64,000 nt of DNA. It comes from Paludisphaera soli. GTDB lineage: Bacteria; Planctomycetota; Planctomycetia; Isosphaerales; Isosphaeraceae. This document shows positions 28,225 to 37,900 of this stretch, in pieces. Where the stretch lies: NCBI RefSeq assembly GCF_011064595.1, contig NZ_JAALJI010000003.1, positions 62,001-126,000 on the forward strand, read 5' to 3'. Within the stretch, counting starts at the first letter, position 1. Each line of letters begins with the position of its first letter. The position numbers and the translations under genes are program-made. The notes below the pieces were generated by a model. That model ran no database searches, was not told where the DNA came from, and saw only the letters and a list, made by a program, of their open reading frames with translations.

Positions 28225-28695
28225 ATGCCGATCCACGAAGGCGACTTCTCCCCCCCCTCGGGCCGGTTCGCGATCGTCGTCTCGCGCTTCAACTCGCTCG
28301 TCACCGAAGCCTTGCTTTCGGGATGCCGCGACGCCTTCGTGCGTCACGGAGTGGCCGACGACCGCCTCGACGTCTATTGGGTCCCCGGCTCGTTCGAGGT
28401 CCCGCTCGTCGCCCGCAAGCTCGCCGAGCGGGCGTCGCATGCCGCGATCGTCTGCCTCGGCTGCGTGATCCGCGGCGAGACCGGCCATTACGACCACGTC
28501 GCGGGACAGGCCGCCGGGGGCGTCCTGCAGGCGGGGCTCGCCACCGGAGTTCCTGTGATCTTCGGAGTCTTGACCACCGAGACCGTCGAGCAGGCCCTCA
28601 ATCGCGCCGGGCTCAAGGCCGGCAACAAGGGGGGGGAGTCCGCGATGGCGGCGATCGAGATGGTCAACTTGCTGAGCAAGCTGGACGCCCAATAA
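28225..28695 (+). CDS. ribH: 6,7-dimethyl-8-ribityllumazine synthase
   Basis: 156 aa. It is the penultimate enzyme of riboflavin synthesis, condensing 5-amino-6-ribitylaminouracil with 3,4-dihydroxybutanone phosphate. Family motifs are all visible: VSRFNSLVTE at the N-terminus, VPGSFEVPL, LGCVIRGETGHYDHV (with the catalytic His in HYDHV), PVIFGVLTTET and NKGGESA. Length is typical, so an icosahedral assembly is expected. There is no Shine-Dalgarno sequence before the ATG; no other rib genes are adjacent. Confidence 0.97.
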   Translation: MPIHEGDFSPPSGRFAIVVSRFNSLVTEALLSGCRDAFVRHGVADDRLDVYWVPGSFEVPLVARKLAERASHAAIVCLGCVIRGETGHYDHVAGQAAGGVLQAGLATGVPVIFGVLTTETVEQALNRAGLKAGNKGGESAMAAIEMVNLLSKLDAQ

Positions 28696-28780
28696 ATCGA
28701 TCCGCGGTGCGAACAGATACCGACGGCTTCCCCGTCGTCACGCGCGTCAGCGTTCCGACTTAAGGAAAGGGGAGGGATCG

Positions 28781-29104
28781 GTGCACCCGTATCATCGCGA
28801 AAAGGCCGGCAAGCTCTCGGCCGGGATCTGGCTGATCGGGATCGGCCTGCTGCTCGCTTCCAGGAGCTTCTGGCCGGGCATCCTGTTCCTGGCCGGCGCG
28901 ACCGCTCTGATCGGGGCGTACTTCGACCCCGAGCGTCGCGGTTCCGCCCGCGCCGGCATCGTTCTGATCCTGCTCGGCCTCTGGTCGATCATGCGTTTCA
29001 GCGTCCCGTTCCTGCTGGTCGCGATCGGCGTGGGGATGATCCTTTCCGCGATATCGGCCGTGGCACCCGCCAGAAAGCCCTACGTCGATCAGACCCTGGA
29101 TTGA
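28781..29104 (+). CDS. Small integral membrane protein (LiaI/LiaF-like transmembrane region)
   Basis: 107 aa from a GTG at 28781, fixed by AAGGAAAGGGGAGG just upstream. Four short hydrophobic segments (ISLIGIGLLLASRSFWPGILFLAGATALIG region, then GIVLILLGLWSIM and FLLVAIGVGMIL) match the helical part of LiaI/LiaF-type envelope-stress proteins. There is no soluble domain. It lies 85 bp after ribH and 33 bp before the next gene, so it may be in one unit with both. Function unknown. Confidence 0.7.
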   Translation: MHPYHREKAGKLSAGIWLIGIGLLLASRSFWPGILFLAGATALIGAYFDPERRGSARAGIVLILLGLWSIMRFSVPFLLVAIGVGMILSAISAVAPARKPYVDQTLD

Positions 29105-29137
29105 TTCCACCCCGGGACCCCGACCACGGAGCCCTCT

Positions 29138-29803
29138 ATGTCCTCGGCACTTCTGCCGCAAGCCTTCTGGTTCCGGATCTCGGCCTCGTCGCCGCGCGTC
29201 GAGAAGATCCCGCGCGAAGCGGCCGAGGGCGCGCTGCTGGACCTTCCGGCCTCGTGCGCCATCCCCGATCTCGCCGCGCTCGAGGGCCGCAAGTCGTGGG
29301 CAACTGTCCGCGTGGGCTGGAACGTCGGGGGGCTCGGGATCGCCGTGCAGGCCGACGGCCTGGGGATGAACGCGAAGTCGCCGGACCGCCCCGAGGGGTT
29401 CGCGAACGTCGCCTTCTGGATCGACACCCGCGACACCCGAAACGTCAGCCGCGCGACCCGCTATTGCCAGCGATTCCAGGCCCGCCTCACGCTCTCCCGC
29501 GACAGGAAGTCGCTCCGATCGATCGTCGAGCAACGACCGATTGCGAGGGCCACGGCCGACGCCCCGCTCGCGTCACCCTCGCTGCTGGTCCATCGGGCCG
29601 AACTGCTCAAGAAAGGCTGGCGATTCGAGCTGTTCCTCCCCGCCAAGGCCCTCCACGGCTTCGACGCCGACAACAACCGTCGGCTCGGCTTCGCCTACCA
29701 GGTCTCCGACGCCGAGCGCGACGACCAGTACCTGGGCGTGGGCCGCGATTTCCCGCTGGGCGAGAACCCCAGCCTCTGGTCGACGCTGGAGCTCAAGGGC
29801 TGA
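29138..29803 (+). CDS. CBM9/DOMON-like beta-sandwich protein, function unknown
   Basis: 221 aa, with GGAG seven bases before the ATG. There is no signal peptide, so it is probably cytoplasmic. The pattern [44 protein letters not shown] and [19 protein letters not shown] resembles the CBM9-like domain found in sugar-binding proteins, with characteristic WIDTRD and LGFAY strands. A cytoplasmic copy is unusual for a carbohydrate-binding fold. It follows the membrane gene by 33 bp. Confidence 0.6.
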   Translation: MSSALLPQAFWFRISASSPRVEKIPREAAEGALLDLPASCAIPDLAALEGRKSWATVRVGWNVGGLGIAVQADGLGMNAKSPDRPEGFANVAFWIDTRDTRNVSRATRYCQRFQARLTLSRDRKSLRSIVEQRPIARATADAPLASPSLLVHRAELLKKGWRFELFLPAKALHGFDADNNRRLGFAYQVSDAERDDQYLGVGRDFPLGENPSLWSTLELKG

Positions 29804-29942
29804 AGCCTGCTGGGGATGCTCCATACCGCCTGTCGCGTCGGGCGGAAAAGGCATAAAATCAAGGCTCATCGGCCTTCGCGCGGAACATTGCGGGCAGTGC
29901 CGCCTCGCGCCTCCGCGGCGGAGGGCCGCTGGAGGAACCGCA

Positions 29943-31571
29943 ATGCCTGAATTCGTCTATCAGAATCCCTTCCCGCTCGGCCTCGACGCGACCGAATATC
30001 GCAACCTTGGCAAGGACCTGGTCTCGACCGCGACGTTCGAGGGGGCGGAGATCCTCAAGATCCAGCCCGAGGCGCTGACCCTGCTGGCCCGGGAAGCTCT
30101 CCGCGACGTGTCCTTCCTCTACCGTGCGGGGCACCTGGAGAAAGTCGCGGCGATCCTCGACGATCCCGACGCCTCGCCCAACGACAAGGGAGTGGCGATC
30201 GCCCTGCTCAAGAACGCCGTCGTCGCCGCCGGCTTCCAGCTCCCCATGTGCCAGGACACCGGCACCGCGACCGTCGTCGCCAAGAAAGGCCAGCGCGTTT
30301 GGACGGGGGCCGTGAAGGATGAGGAATGGATCTCGCGCGGCATCTACGAGACCTATCAGAAAGAGAATCTTCGATACTCCCAGACGGTCCCGCTCTCGAT
30401 GTTCGAGGAGGTCAACTCGGGGACGAACCTCCCCGCGCAGATCGACGTCCTCGCCACGAACGGATCGAGCTATGACTTCCTGTTCATCGCCAAGGGGGGC
30501 GGTTCGGCGAACAAGTCCTACCTGTATCAGGAGACCAAGGCCCTCCTAAACCCGGCGAGCCTGGAGAAGTTCCTGACCGAGAAGCTGCGCTCGCTGGGCA
30601 CTGCGGCCTGCCCCCCTTATCACCTCGCCGTCGTCATCGGTGGGACGTCGGCCGAGGCGACGATGAAGACCGTCAAGCTCGCCAGCGCGAAGTATCTCGA
30701 CCACCTGCCGACCGAGGGGAACAAACTCGGCCAGGCTTTCCGCGACCTGGAGATGGAAGCCAAGGTCATGGAGATCGCCCGCAAGAGCGGGATCGGCGCC
30801 CAGTTCGGAGGGAAATACTTCGCGCTCGATGCGCGAGTGGTCCGACTCCCTCGGCACGGCGCCTCGTGCCCCGTCGGGCTGGGCGTCTCGTGTTCGGCCG
30901 ACCGCAACATCAAGGGTCGCATCGACCGCGAAGGCGTCTGGCTCGAAGTCCTGGAACGCGACCCCGCTCGGTTCATCCCCGCCCGCTATCGGTCCGGCCT
31001 TGGGGCCGAGCATGGCGTGAAAGTGGACCTCGACCGGCCGATGCGGGAGATCCTTGACGAGCTTTCGAATTACCCCGTGTCGACCCCGCTCAAGCTGAAC
31101 GGCCGGATGATCGTGGCCCGCGACATCGCCCACGCGAAGATCAAGGAGCGTCTCGATCGGGGCGAGGGGATGCCCGATTACCTCAAGGCCCATCCCGTCT
31201 ATTACGCCGGGCCGGCCAAGACCCCCGAGGGGATGCCGTCCGGTTCGTTCGGCCCCACGACCGCCGGCCGCATGGACAGCTATGTGGACCTGTTCCAGTC
31301 GCAGGGCGGCTCGATGATCATGATCGCCAAGGGGAACCGCTCCCAGGCCGTCACCGACGCCTGCAAGAAGCACGGCGGATTCTACCTCGGCTCGATCGGC
31401 GGCCCCGCCGCCCTGCTCGCGCACGACAGTATTAAGAAGGTTGAACTGCTGGAGTACCCCGAGCTGGGGATGGAAGCCGTCTACCAGATCGACGTCGTGG
31501 ACTTCCCGGCGTTCATCCTGGTGGACGACAAGGGGAACGAGTTCTTCTCGCAGCTCCCCGTCGTGTCCTGA
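29943..31571 (+). CDS. Class I (iron-sulfur) fumarate hydratase
   Basis: 542 aa. It interconverts fumarate and malate in the TCA cycle through an oxygen-sensitive 4Fe-4S cluster. The ATG at 29943 has GGAGG seven bases upstream. Both halves of the FumA/B type are present: the N-terminal alpha domain ([57 protein letters not shown], giving three cluster cysteines) and the C-terminal beta domain ([38 protein letters not shown]-like [26 protein letters not shown]). No class II fumarase is in the window. Confidence 0.95.
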   Translation: MPEFVYQNPFPLGLDATEYRNLGKDLVSTATFEGAEILKIQPEALTLLAREALRDVSFLYRAGHLEKVAAILDDPDASPNDKGVAIALLKNAVVAAGFQLPMCQDTGTATVVAKKGQRVWTGAVKDEEWISRGIYETYQKENLRYSQTVPLSMFEEVNSGTNLPAQIDVLATNGSSYDFLFIAKGGGSANKSYLYQETKALLNPASLEKFLTEKLRSLGTAACPPYHLAVVIGGTSAEATMKTVKLASAKYLDHLPTEGNKLGQAFRDLEMEAKVMEIARKSGIGAQFGGKYFALDARVVRLPRHGASCPVGLGVSCSADRNIKGRIDREGVWLEVLERDPARFIPARYRSGLGAEHGVKVDLDRPMREILDELSNYPVSTPLKLNGRMIVARDIAHAKIKERLDRGEGMPDYLKAHPVYYAGPAKTPEGMPSGSFGPTTAGRMDSYVDLFQSQGGSMIMIAKGNRSQAVTDACKKHGGFYLGSIGGPAALLAHDSIKKVELLEYPELGMEAVYQIDVVDFPAFILVDDKGNEFFSQLPVVS

Positions 31572-31632
31572 CAGCGACCGCCGCGTGCGGGCGGTGCATC
31601 TCAGGGCCCGCCTTCACGCCTCCGGTTAGACC

Positions 31633-32958
31633 TTAGGGGAGCGTCGCACGGCCGGCGAATCGGGCGTTCGGCCCGAGCGCTTCCTCGATGCGGATCAGGC
31701 GGTTGTATTTGGCCAGCCGCTCGGATCGCGCGACGGAGCCGATCTTGATTTGCCCGGCGGCGGTCCCGACCGCCAGGTCGGCGATCGTGGCGTCCTCGGT
31801 CTCGCCCGATCGCGCCGAGACGACCGGGCGGAACCCGGCCCGACGGGCCATTGCCAGGGCGTCCAACGTCTCGCTGAGCGTCCCCACCTGATTCACCTTG
31901 ATCAGCACGGCGTTCGCCGCCTTCTCCTCGATCCCCCGGCCGAGCCGGGCGGTCTGGGTGACGAACAGGTCGTCACCGATGAGCTGGACCTTGTCGCCGA
32001 GACGGGCGGTCAGGGCCTGCCAACCCTCCCAGTCGTCCTCGGCCAGGCCGTCCTCGATCGAGATGATCGGATAGCGGTCCGTCCAGTCGGCGAGCATCTC
32101 GATCATGGCTCCTGCTTCGAGCGGGCGCGAACCGGTCGCCGACAGGCGGTAGGTCCGCGTGGCCTCGTCGAAAAAGTGGGTGGAGGCGACGTCGAGGGCG
32201 ATCGCGCCGTCCTCGCCGGGCTTCAGGCCGCAGACACGCATCGCGTCGACGACGATCTCGAGGGCTTGCTCGTCGCTTTTCAGCTTGGGCCCGTATCCCC
32301 CCTCGTCGCCGACCAGGGCGGACTCCAGCCCGAGCTTCGCGATCCCCCCCCCGACCGCCCGATACATGGCGACGATGATCTCCAGGGCCTCGCCGTAGCT
32401 CGCGGCCCCGGTCGGGATGAATAGGACGTCCTGAATGTCCAGGTTGCGTCCCGCGTGGAGCCCCCCCGAGATCATGTTGACCATCGGCAGGGGGAGAGTC
32501 GGTGCTTGCAGGATCGACGGGTCAAGACCTCTCCCGCAAGCCTGCCACAGACGGTGGATGTGGAGGTAGAGTTCCTCGGCCCTCGAGGCGGCCGAGCCGT
32601 GCGCCACGGCCATCGACGAGCCGAGCATGGCATTGGCGCCAAGTCGGCTTTTGTTCGGGCTGCCGTCGAGCTCGATCAGGGCCGAGTCGATCGCCTGCTG
32701 ATCGTCGAGCTTCATCCCGACGATCGCCGGTGCAATGACGTTGTGGATGTTCGCCACGGCTTTCGACACGCCGAGCCCCGCGTAGTGGGCCGGATCGCCG
32801 TCGCGGAGTTCGAGAGCCTCGTGGCGACCTGTGCTGGCCCCCGAGGGGACGATGGCCCTCCCCCGGGCTCCGTTCGACGCCACGGCGTCGACCTCAACGG
32901 TCGGGCGACCTCGTGAGTCCAGGACTTGACGAGCGTGCAGGGACCGGAGAGTCGGCAT
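31633..32958 (-). CDS. eno: Enolase, divergent at the active site
   Basis: 441 aa. The fold and most ligands are those of phosphopyruvate hydratase: SGASTG loop, H168, metal ligands D256, E302 and D329, catalytic bases E219 and K354, and K405 in AGQIKIGS. Two normally invariant positions differ. QEFMI becomes QDVLF (D177 in place of Glu168, yeast numbering). The SHRSGE loop reads SARSGE (A382 in place of His373). NGG before HA is SGG. It may be the working glycolytic enolase of a divergent lineage, or a paralogue with altered activity. The ATG at 32958 has GAGG nine bases upstream. It is last in a three-gene minus-strand cluster. Confidence 0.88.
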   Translation of the reverse strand: MPTLRSLHARQVLDSRGRPTVEVDAVASNGARGRAIVPSGASTGRHEALELRDGDPAHYAGLGVSKAVANIHNVIAPAIVGMKLDDQQAIDSALIELDGSPNKSRLGANAMLGSSMAVAHGSAASRAEELYLHIHRLWQACGRGLDPSILQAPTLPLPMVNMISGGLHAGRNLDIQDVLFIPTGAASYGEALEIIVAMYRAVGGGIAKLGLESALVGDEGGYGPKLKSDEQALEIVVDAMRVCGLKPGEDGAIALDVASTHFFDEATRTYRLSATGSRPLEAGAMIEMLADWTDRYPIISIEDGLAEDDWEGWQALTARLGDKVQLIGDDLFVTQTARLGRGIEEKAANAVLIKVNQVGTLSETLDALAMARRAGFRPVVSARSGETEDATIADLAVGTAAGQIKIGSVARSERLAKYNRLIRIEEALGPNARFAGRATLP

Positions 32959-32987
32959 CGCGGAACACCTCGGAGTGCGAAACGAAA

Positions 32988-34013
32988 TCAAGGGGCGGAA
33001 CGGACGACGCGATCCAGGATTTGATGCATCTCGTCCCAGTCGTTCGGCGCCCCGTCGAACAGCGCCAGGCCCGACCGCCTCGCCGTCGCCCGTCCCCTCT
33101 CGTCGAGATACTCGACGGGGCTCTTGCCGTCGACCCTCGCGAGCAGGCAGGCGGCGGTATGGCGAATGGCGCGTTCGGTCAGGTCGGCGTGCGAGCCCAG
33201 GCGATCGTCGAGTTCGGCGAAATAGCTCGTGAGGAACGCGTCCGCGAGTCGAAGCTGATCCTCGTCGCTCACCACGCCATGGATCCGCTTCAGCACTAGA
33301 TGGCTGAGGAAGAAGCCCAGATCGAATCCCGGATCGCCGAGATGCGCGCACTCGAAGTCGAGGAGGACCAGGCCGCTGGCGTGGACCAGGATGTTCTTCG
33401 GGCTGAAGTCGCCGAGCACCAACGCGCGGCTGCCTTCAGCAAGGCTCATGGCGGCGATGAGGGCGTCGAATTCGTCGCGGAGTTCGGGATGGGCGCGAGC
33501 GGTGGTGCGATAATACGGGTCGATGCGCAATTCTTCGAAGAGCGAGACGTCGAGGAGCCGCGGATCGAACGAGGGATGCCCCGGGGCCTTCCCGTGGATC
33601 GTCGCCAGGAGCGTCCCGAGCCGGGCGGCGACGTCGGGGTCGGCGTCGCCTCGCATCAGTCGGGTTTTCCAGGTCTCGGAATCGTCGGGGGCGCAGGTCA
33701 TCGCGAACAGGTATTCGTCGCGGTCCTCGAACAGGATTCGAGGCGTCGCGCTTTCGGGCAGGATCTCGGCCAGAACGCGGAGAGTCGCGTGCTCGACCCA
33801 GATTCGGTCCAGCCTGGCGAACCACTCGACGGCCACCCGCAAGCGTTCGCGACATTGCTTGACGACGAACGGCTCGCGATCCGCCGCGTCGACGCGCAGC
33901 ACGACGTTCGACACGCCCCCGCTCAGTTCGCGAACGCTCATCCCGACGTCCGCGGCGATCCTGCCGGACCGCCGCAGATACTCCGCCGTGTTCTCGGACG
34001 TCAGCTCGTGCAT
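32988..34013 (-). CDS. Aminoglycoside-phosphotransferase-fold small-molecule kinase
   Basis: 341 aa. The APH/choline-kinase fold is shown by an N-lobe lysine (K52, FVVKQ), a catalytic loop LGDFSPKN (D202, N207) and a metal-binding DFE (D219). The usual histidine of HGD is Leu. Overall spacing resembles 5-methylthioribose kinase, but the match is not decisive. It lies 13 bp after the isomerase and 29 bp before the enolase, all minus strand, so the three are probably co-transcribed. It likely phosphorylates a sugar or amino-alcohol metabolite rather than an antibiotic. Confidence 0.8.
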   Translation of the reverse strand: MHELTSENTAEYLRRSGRIAADVGMSVRELSGGVSNVVLRVDAADREPFVVKQCRERLRVAVEWFARLDRIWVEHATLRVLAEILPESATPRILFEDRDEYLFAMTCAPDDSETWKTRLMRGDADPDVAARLGTLLATIHGKAPGHPSFDPRLLDVSLFEELRIDPYYRTTARAHPELRDEFDALIAAMSLAEGSRALVLGDFSPKNILVHASGLVLLDFECAHLGDPGFDLGFFLSHLVLKRIHGVVSDEDQLRLADAFLTSYFAELDDRLGSHADLTERAIRHTAACLLARVDGKSPVEYLDERGRATARRSGLALFDGAPNDWDEMHQILDRVVRSAP

Positions 34014-34026
34014 GATCGGGGAGGGC

Positions 34027-34803
34027 TCAGAGCAGGGTTTCGAGGAGGAGCTTGAGCTTGCGGACCTCGACCTCGCGGTCGAACGCGTTGTCGGGTCGGT
34101 CGAGGATCGCGACGGTCAGGGCGCGATTGTAGCCGTTCCGCTGGAGCAGGTTGACGATCCGGGCGTACTCGATCTGCCCCTGACCGATACGGACCTGGAA
34201 CTCGTTCGCCTGCTTCCCCGTGTCGCGCAAGTGGATGTTCTGAACATATGGGTAGAGTTGATCGACGTCCGATTCCTTGGAAGGGCCGCCGACGAAGTGG
34301 CTGGGGTCCAGCGTCAGGCCGAGTCCAGGGACCGACTTGCAGAGCTGGAGCGCGGCGGCGGCGTCGCCCGTCACGGAGTCCCGATGGGTGATCAGGGCCA
34401 GGACTAGGCCCTCGCGCATGGCGGTGGCCGAGAGGCTCGACAAGCGGCGGATCTCGGCGTCGAGAGGTGTTCCGGCCGGTGCCGCGGTCATCGTGAGCAC
34501 GGCCACGTGCAGCGACTTGGCGAACCGGCAGTGGTTGTCGAACCGCTTCTTCTGAACGGGGTCGGCCCAGTCGACCGGCCCGAAGTCGAGATACAGTGTG
34601 GAGGGGATGAGCGCCGGTCCCCGCTTGAGCCGGAGGACGGCCCCCTCGGGATCCTCGCCGACCTCGGACGGTCGGAGGTGCTGGCCGTCCTCCACGACGG
34701 CGAGTTCGAACTTGTCGAACTCCAACTCGGCGATATGCCGCAGCGCGGCCTCCAGGGGCTCATTCGCGAAGCAGAGCGTGCTACAGGCTACGAACACCGG
34801 CAT
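34027..34803 (-). CDS. Sugar phosphate isomerase/epimerase-like TIM-barrel protein
   Basis: 258 aa of the xylose-isomerase-like (AP endonuclease 2) superfamily. Recognisable segments are FDKFELAVVEDG (beta-2 Glu), LALITHRDS, LGLTLDPSHF (metal Asp/His pair), VQNIHLRDTG and ALTVAILDRPD at the last strand. The ATG at 34803 lies right after AAGGAGG; a GTG 42 bases upstream is the alternative. It is first in the isomerase-kinase-enolase cluster. Substrate unknown. Confidence 0.82.
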   Translation of the reverse strand: MPVFVACSTLCFANEPLEAALRHIAELEFDKFELAVVEDGQHLRPSEVGEDPEGAVLRLKRGPALIPSTLYLDFGPVDWADPVQKKRFDNHCRFAKSLHVAVLTMTAAPAGTPLDAEIRRLSSLSATAMREGLVLALITHRDSVTGDAAAALQLCKSVPGLGLTLDPSHFVGGPSKESDVDQLYPYVQNIHLRDTGKQANEFQVRIGQGQIEYARIVNLLQRNGYNRALTVAILDRPDNAFDREVEVRKLKLLLETLL

Positions 34804-34924
34804 CTCCTCCTTCTTCCCACCGCAGTCGCGCCGGACGTCGTCCACGTCGCCTCGGCGGCCTTGCGGCGCGCCGAATTCAGCGGAATCGCGAGTCGGCCCC
34901 GGTCCTCCACCGGGCGGGCCGATC

Positions 34925-37900
34925 TTACCGCAGCGTGCGGTCGTCGGGTAGGGCAGAAGCCGCGGGCGCGACCTCGCGCGGCGGGGGCCGCGCCGTGGAA
35001 AGCTCGGCGGGCGGGCCGCCCCGAATCAAGGCGAGGAGCCCCGGATGCCTGGCCCAGTGGGAGTCGGCGAGCCGGGCGAACTCAGCGTAGCGCCGCTCGC
35101 GGAACGCCTGCAAGGCCGCCAGGAGCGTGCGCTGGGCGTTGAGCCGGACCGACTTGGGCGCGATCTCGCCGAGGATCTTCACGTCGTCGACCCAGAGCGT
35201 GCCGGGGGTGGTCGATTCGAACCGAATTCGGGCGGAGCCGAGCCCGCCGGGAGGGATGTCCGAGGCCCGCACGACCATTGGGCGCCAATCCGTCGAGACG
35301 GACACTTCCGAGCGTCGGACGTACGGCCGGCCCTGACGCTCGCCCTCGATCCAGACCCGCACGGTTTGAGCCTTGTCTCCCTTGAGGTACGCCTGCACGA
35401 GCATACTGGTCCCGGCCCCAGGGCTGAATTCGCCGCTCAGCACCGACGCCGCGCTTTGTGGGGAGTCGACCCGGAGGGACCGTGCGCCGGCGTGCCTGTG
35501 CTCTTCGTCGACGGAGGCCGTGGCTCCGCCCCGCGCCCCGACGTCCAGCTTCCAGCCGCCGGGGATCGACGCGCCCGGCCCGCCGGTCGATCCCTTTGCC
35601 GGTTCCTGCTCGAAACCGGCGTTCGGGGGCTCCACGAGCGGGTCCGCGAGACCGCGGTTCAGCGAGGCGAGCTGCGCCGAGAGGTCCTGAAAACGGGTTT
35701 CCATCCGCGCCAATTCCGGCTCGGGCGGATAGAGCGTCGGTTTCTCGAAAGTAGCCCCCTCGGCCCCCACGCGGACGACCGACACGGTGAAGGGTGTAAG
35801 GTCGAGGACGAGCTGCCGCCCCCCCTCGACCGGCTGAGGCGCCAGCTTGAGCCGCCGGCCGAGGTCCTCCACCGCCGCCGAGGGTTCGCCCTTCAGTACG
35901 CCGGCGAGCCGGATCGCATAAGGCGTATCGTTCACGATCTCCAGCATCGTCCGCCCCGAATCCGGGAGCGTTCGGACGACCACGCCCGAATCCCTGGCCT
36001 CGACGGAAGCCGCGGAGATCGGGCCCTCGACCGCGGGAAGGCGGCGGAACGCCTCCGAAAATCGGCGGACCCGATCCTCTCGACCGGCGACCGCCGTAGC
36101 CGTCAGGACGACCCAACGGGCGTCGAGCGCCGCGACGGCGTGAGCCATCGGCGCGTCGACGGAACCGGCCTTGCCGGAGTCCGAGGCCATCGCCGCAAGC
36201 CGAGGAGCCCCGGCCCCCTCGCCGACGGACGAGGAGGACTCGGCGTGGAGCAGAAATCCGCGACGAGGGAACGCTTGCAACTGGGCGTCGAGGTCGGGGT
36301 GGGCGGCCAGGTCGCGGGACAGGTCGTCGGAGGAAAGCCCGGTGCCACGGAACAGGACCGGAGCTTCCGGGCCCCGAGGCCATTGCTCCAGGTCGAGGCC
36401 CATGCTCCGCCAGGCGTGGCTCGGGGCGAGACCCGCAAGGTCGACACGCCGCGCCTCCGCGCCGACGGGTCCATCCTCGAGCGACGGGGTGGCGAGGGCC
36501 AGGACTCCGCGGGGCGACGCCTTGCGGACGGCGTCGTTCAACTCGGCGTAGAGCGATGCGACGGCCCTAGACCGCCAGGTCAGCCAGGGCATCCGACCGA
36601 CGCCCGCGAGGTACTTCGCACGCAGGGCGAACCGTTCGGGCTTCGAGACGTCCAGGCCCGGGACCTCGCTGGCCACCTCAGGCCCGAATGTCTCGCGGAC
36701 GAATCGGGCATAGGTCTCGTCGTCGATGCCGGTATCGGGGGTCCCCAGGAGGGTCGGGCCGCGACCCAAACGGACGAGAACACCGGAGAAACCAGGCCGG
36801 CCCGAGCGATCTCCCAGGGCCTCGACGAGCCGCCGCTTCAGGGCATCGCGAACCCTCGGATGCAGCGGTTGATAGGCGTCCCCGTCGGACTGTCCGGCGG
36901 CCCCAAGCCGGGCCAACCCTTGCTGGGTCGCCTCGGCAGATCCGGGAGGGGGGAGTTCGGGGAATGAGTCGGGGCGTTCGAAATCGGGCTCGACCCAAGC
37001 GGCCGCCCCTTGACGGTGGAGCACGCGAAGAACCATGTCGAGGCGGTCGGGCCCGGTCGAGTCCTCGCTCAGTCGGCCCGCCAGGCGTCTTCGCCTCGAG
37101 CGATCCTCCAGCCGTTCCGGCAGGACGACGAACGAGGCTCCGCAGGTCGTCAAATACGTCGCGAGGTTCTTGGCCTCAGCCAGCGTATCCTCCAGGCCCG
37201 GCTCGGGGACGACCGCGAAGCGTTCCAGCGCATCGCGTCCCGCCAGTTGGAGCCCCACCTTGCGACTCTCCGACTGGGCGGGGGGCGGGGTCGGGGCGTC
37301 GGCCTGGGGCTCCAGTTCGACGAGCTTGACCGAGCCGATGGTCACGTCCGAGGCGGGGTTGCGGTTGATCAGGATGAGCAGCGGCTCCGTCGAGCCCGGC
37401 CAGAGGATCCAATCGAGGGTCGGAGGGACGGCGTCCTTCGCCGGCCCCTCGGCCCCGCAGGCGTCCAGCAACACTCGGGGGCGGCGGTCCGGCGCCCCGG
37501 GATCGATCAGGAAGACCGCCAGGCCCGAGGGATCGCCGCCGGTGACAGCGACGGAGAGGCGGTGAGGCCGGTCGGGGCGGGGCGCGGCTCGCAGCGCGAC
37601 CGCCGACCAGGCGAGTCCCGAGAGCTCCGCCGACCCCAGCCGGGCGGGCTCGGCCCCCGCCTTGCTGATGAAGCTCCGCAGCCAATCCCGCTCCTTCTCG
37701 CGCCGAGTGGCCATCGCCAGGATCTCCGCCGGGGGCTCCCAGGCCGAGCCCCCAGTCGCGGTGGCCGTGCGGCCCCAGGCCGAGAACCGGGTGTTGCGCA
37801 CCCGAGAAAGGTCGAAGGCGTCGACCTCCGTCTCGCGGGGCGGAGCGACCGTATCCAGCAACGAGGCCGGTCCCCGATCGGCCTGCGGGGCGACGACCGC

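Noticed and set aside
31577-31595. Terminator between the convergent fumarase and enolase genes
   Set aside because: Only a 6-bp stem without a T-tract can be drawn; too weak to support.
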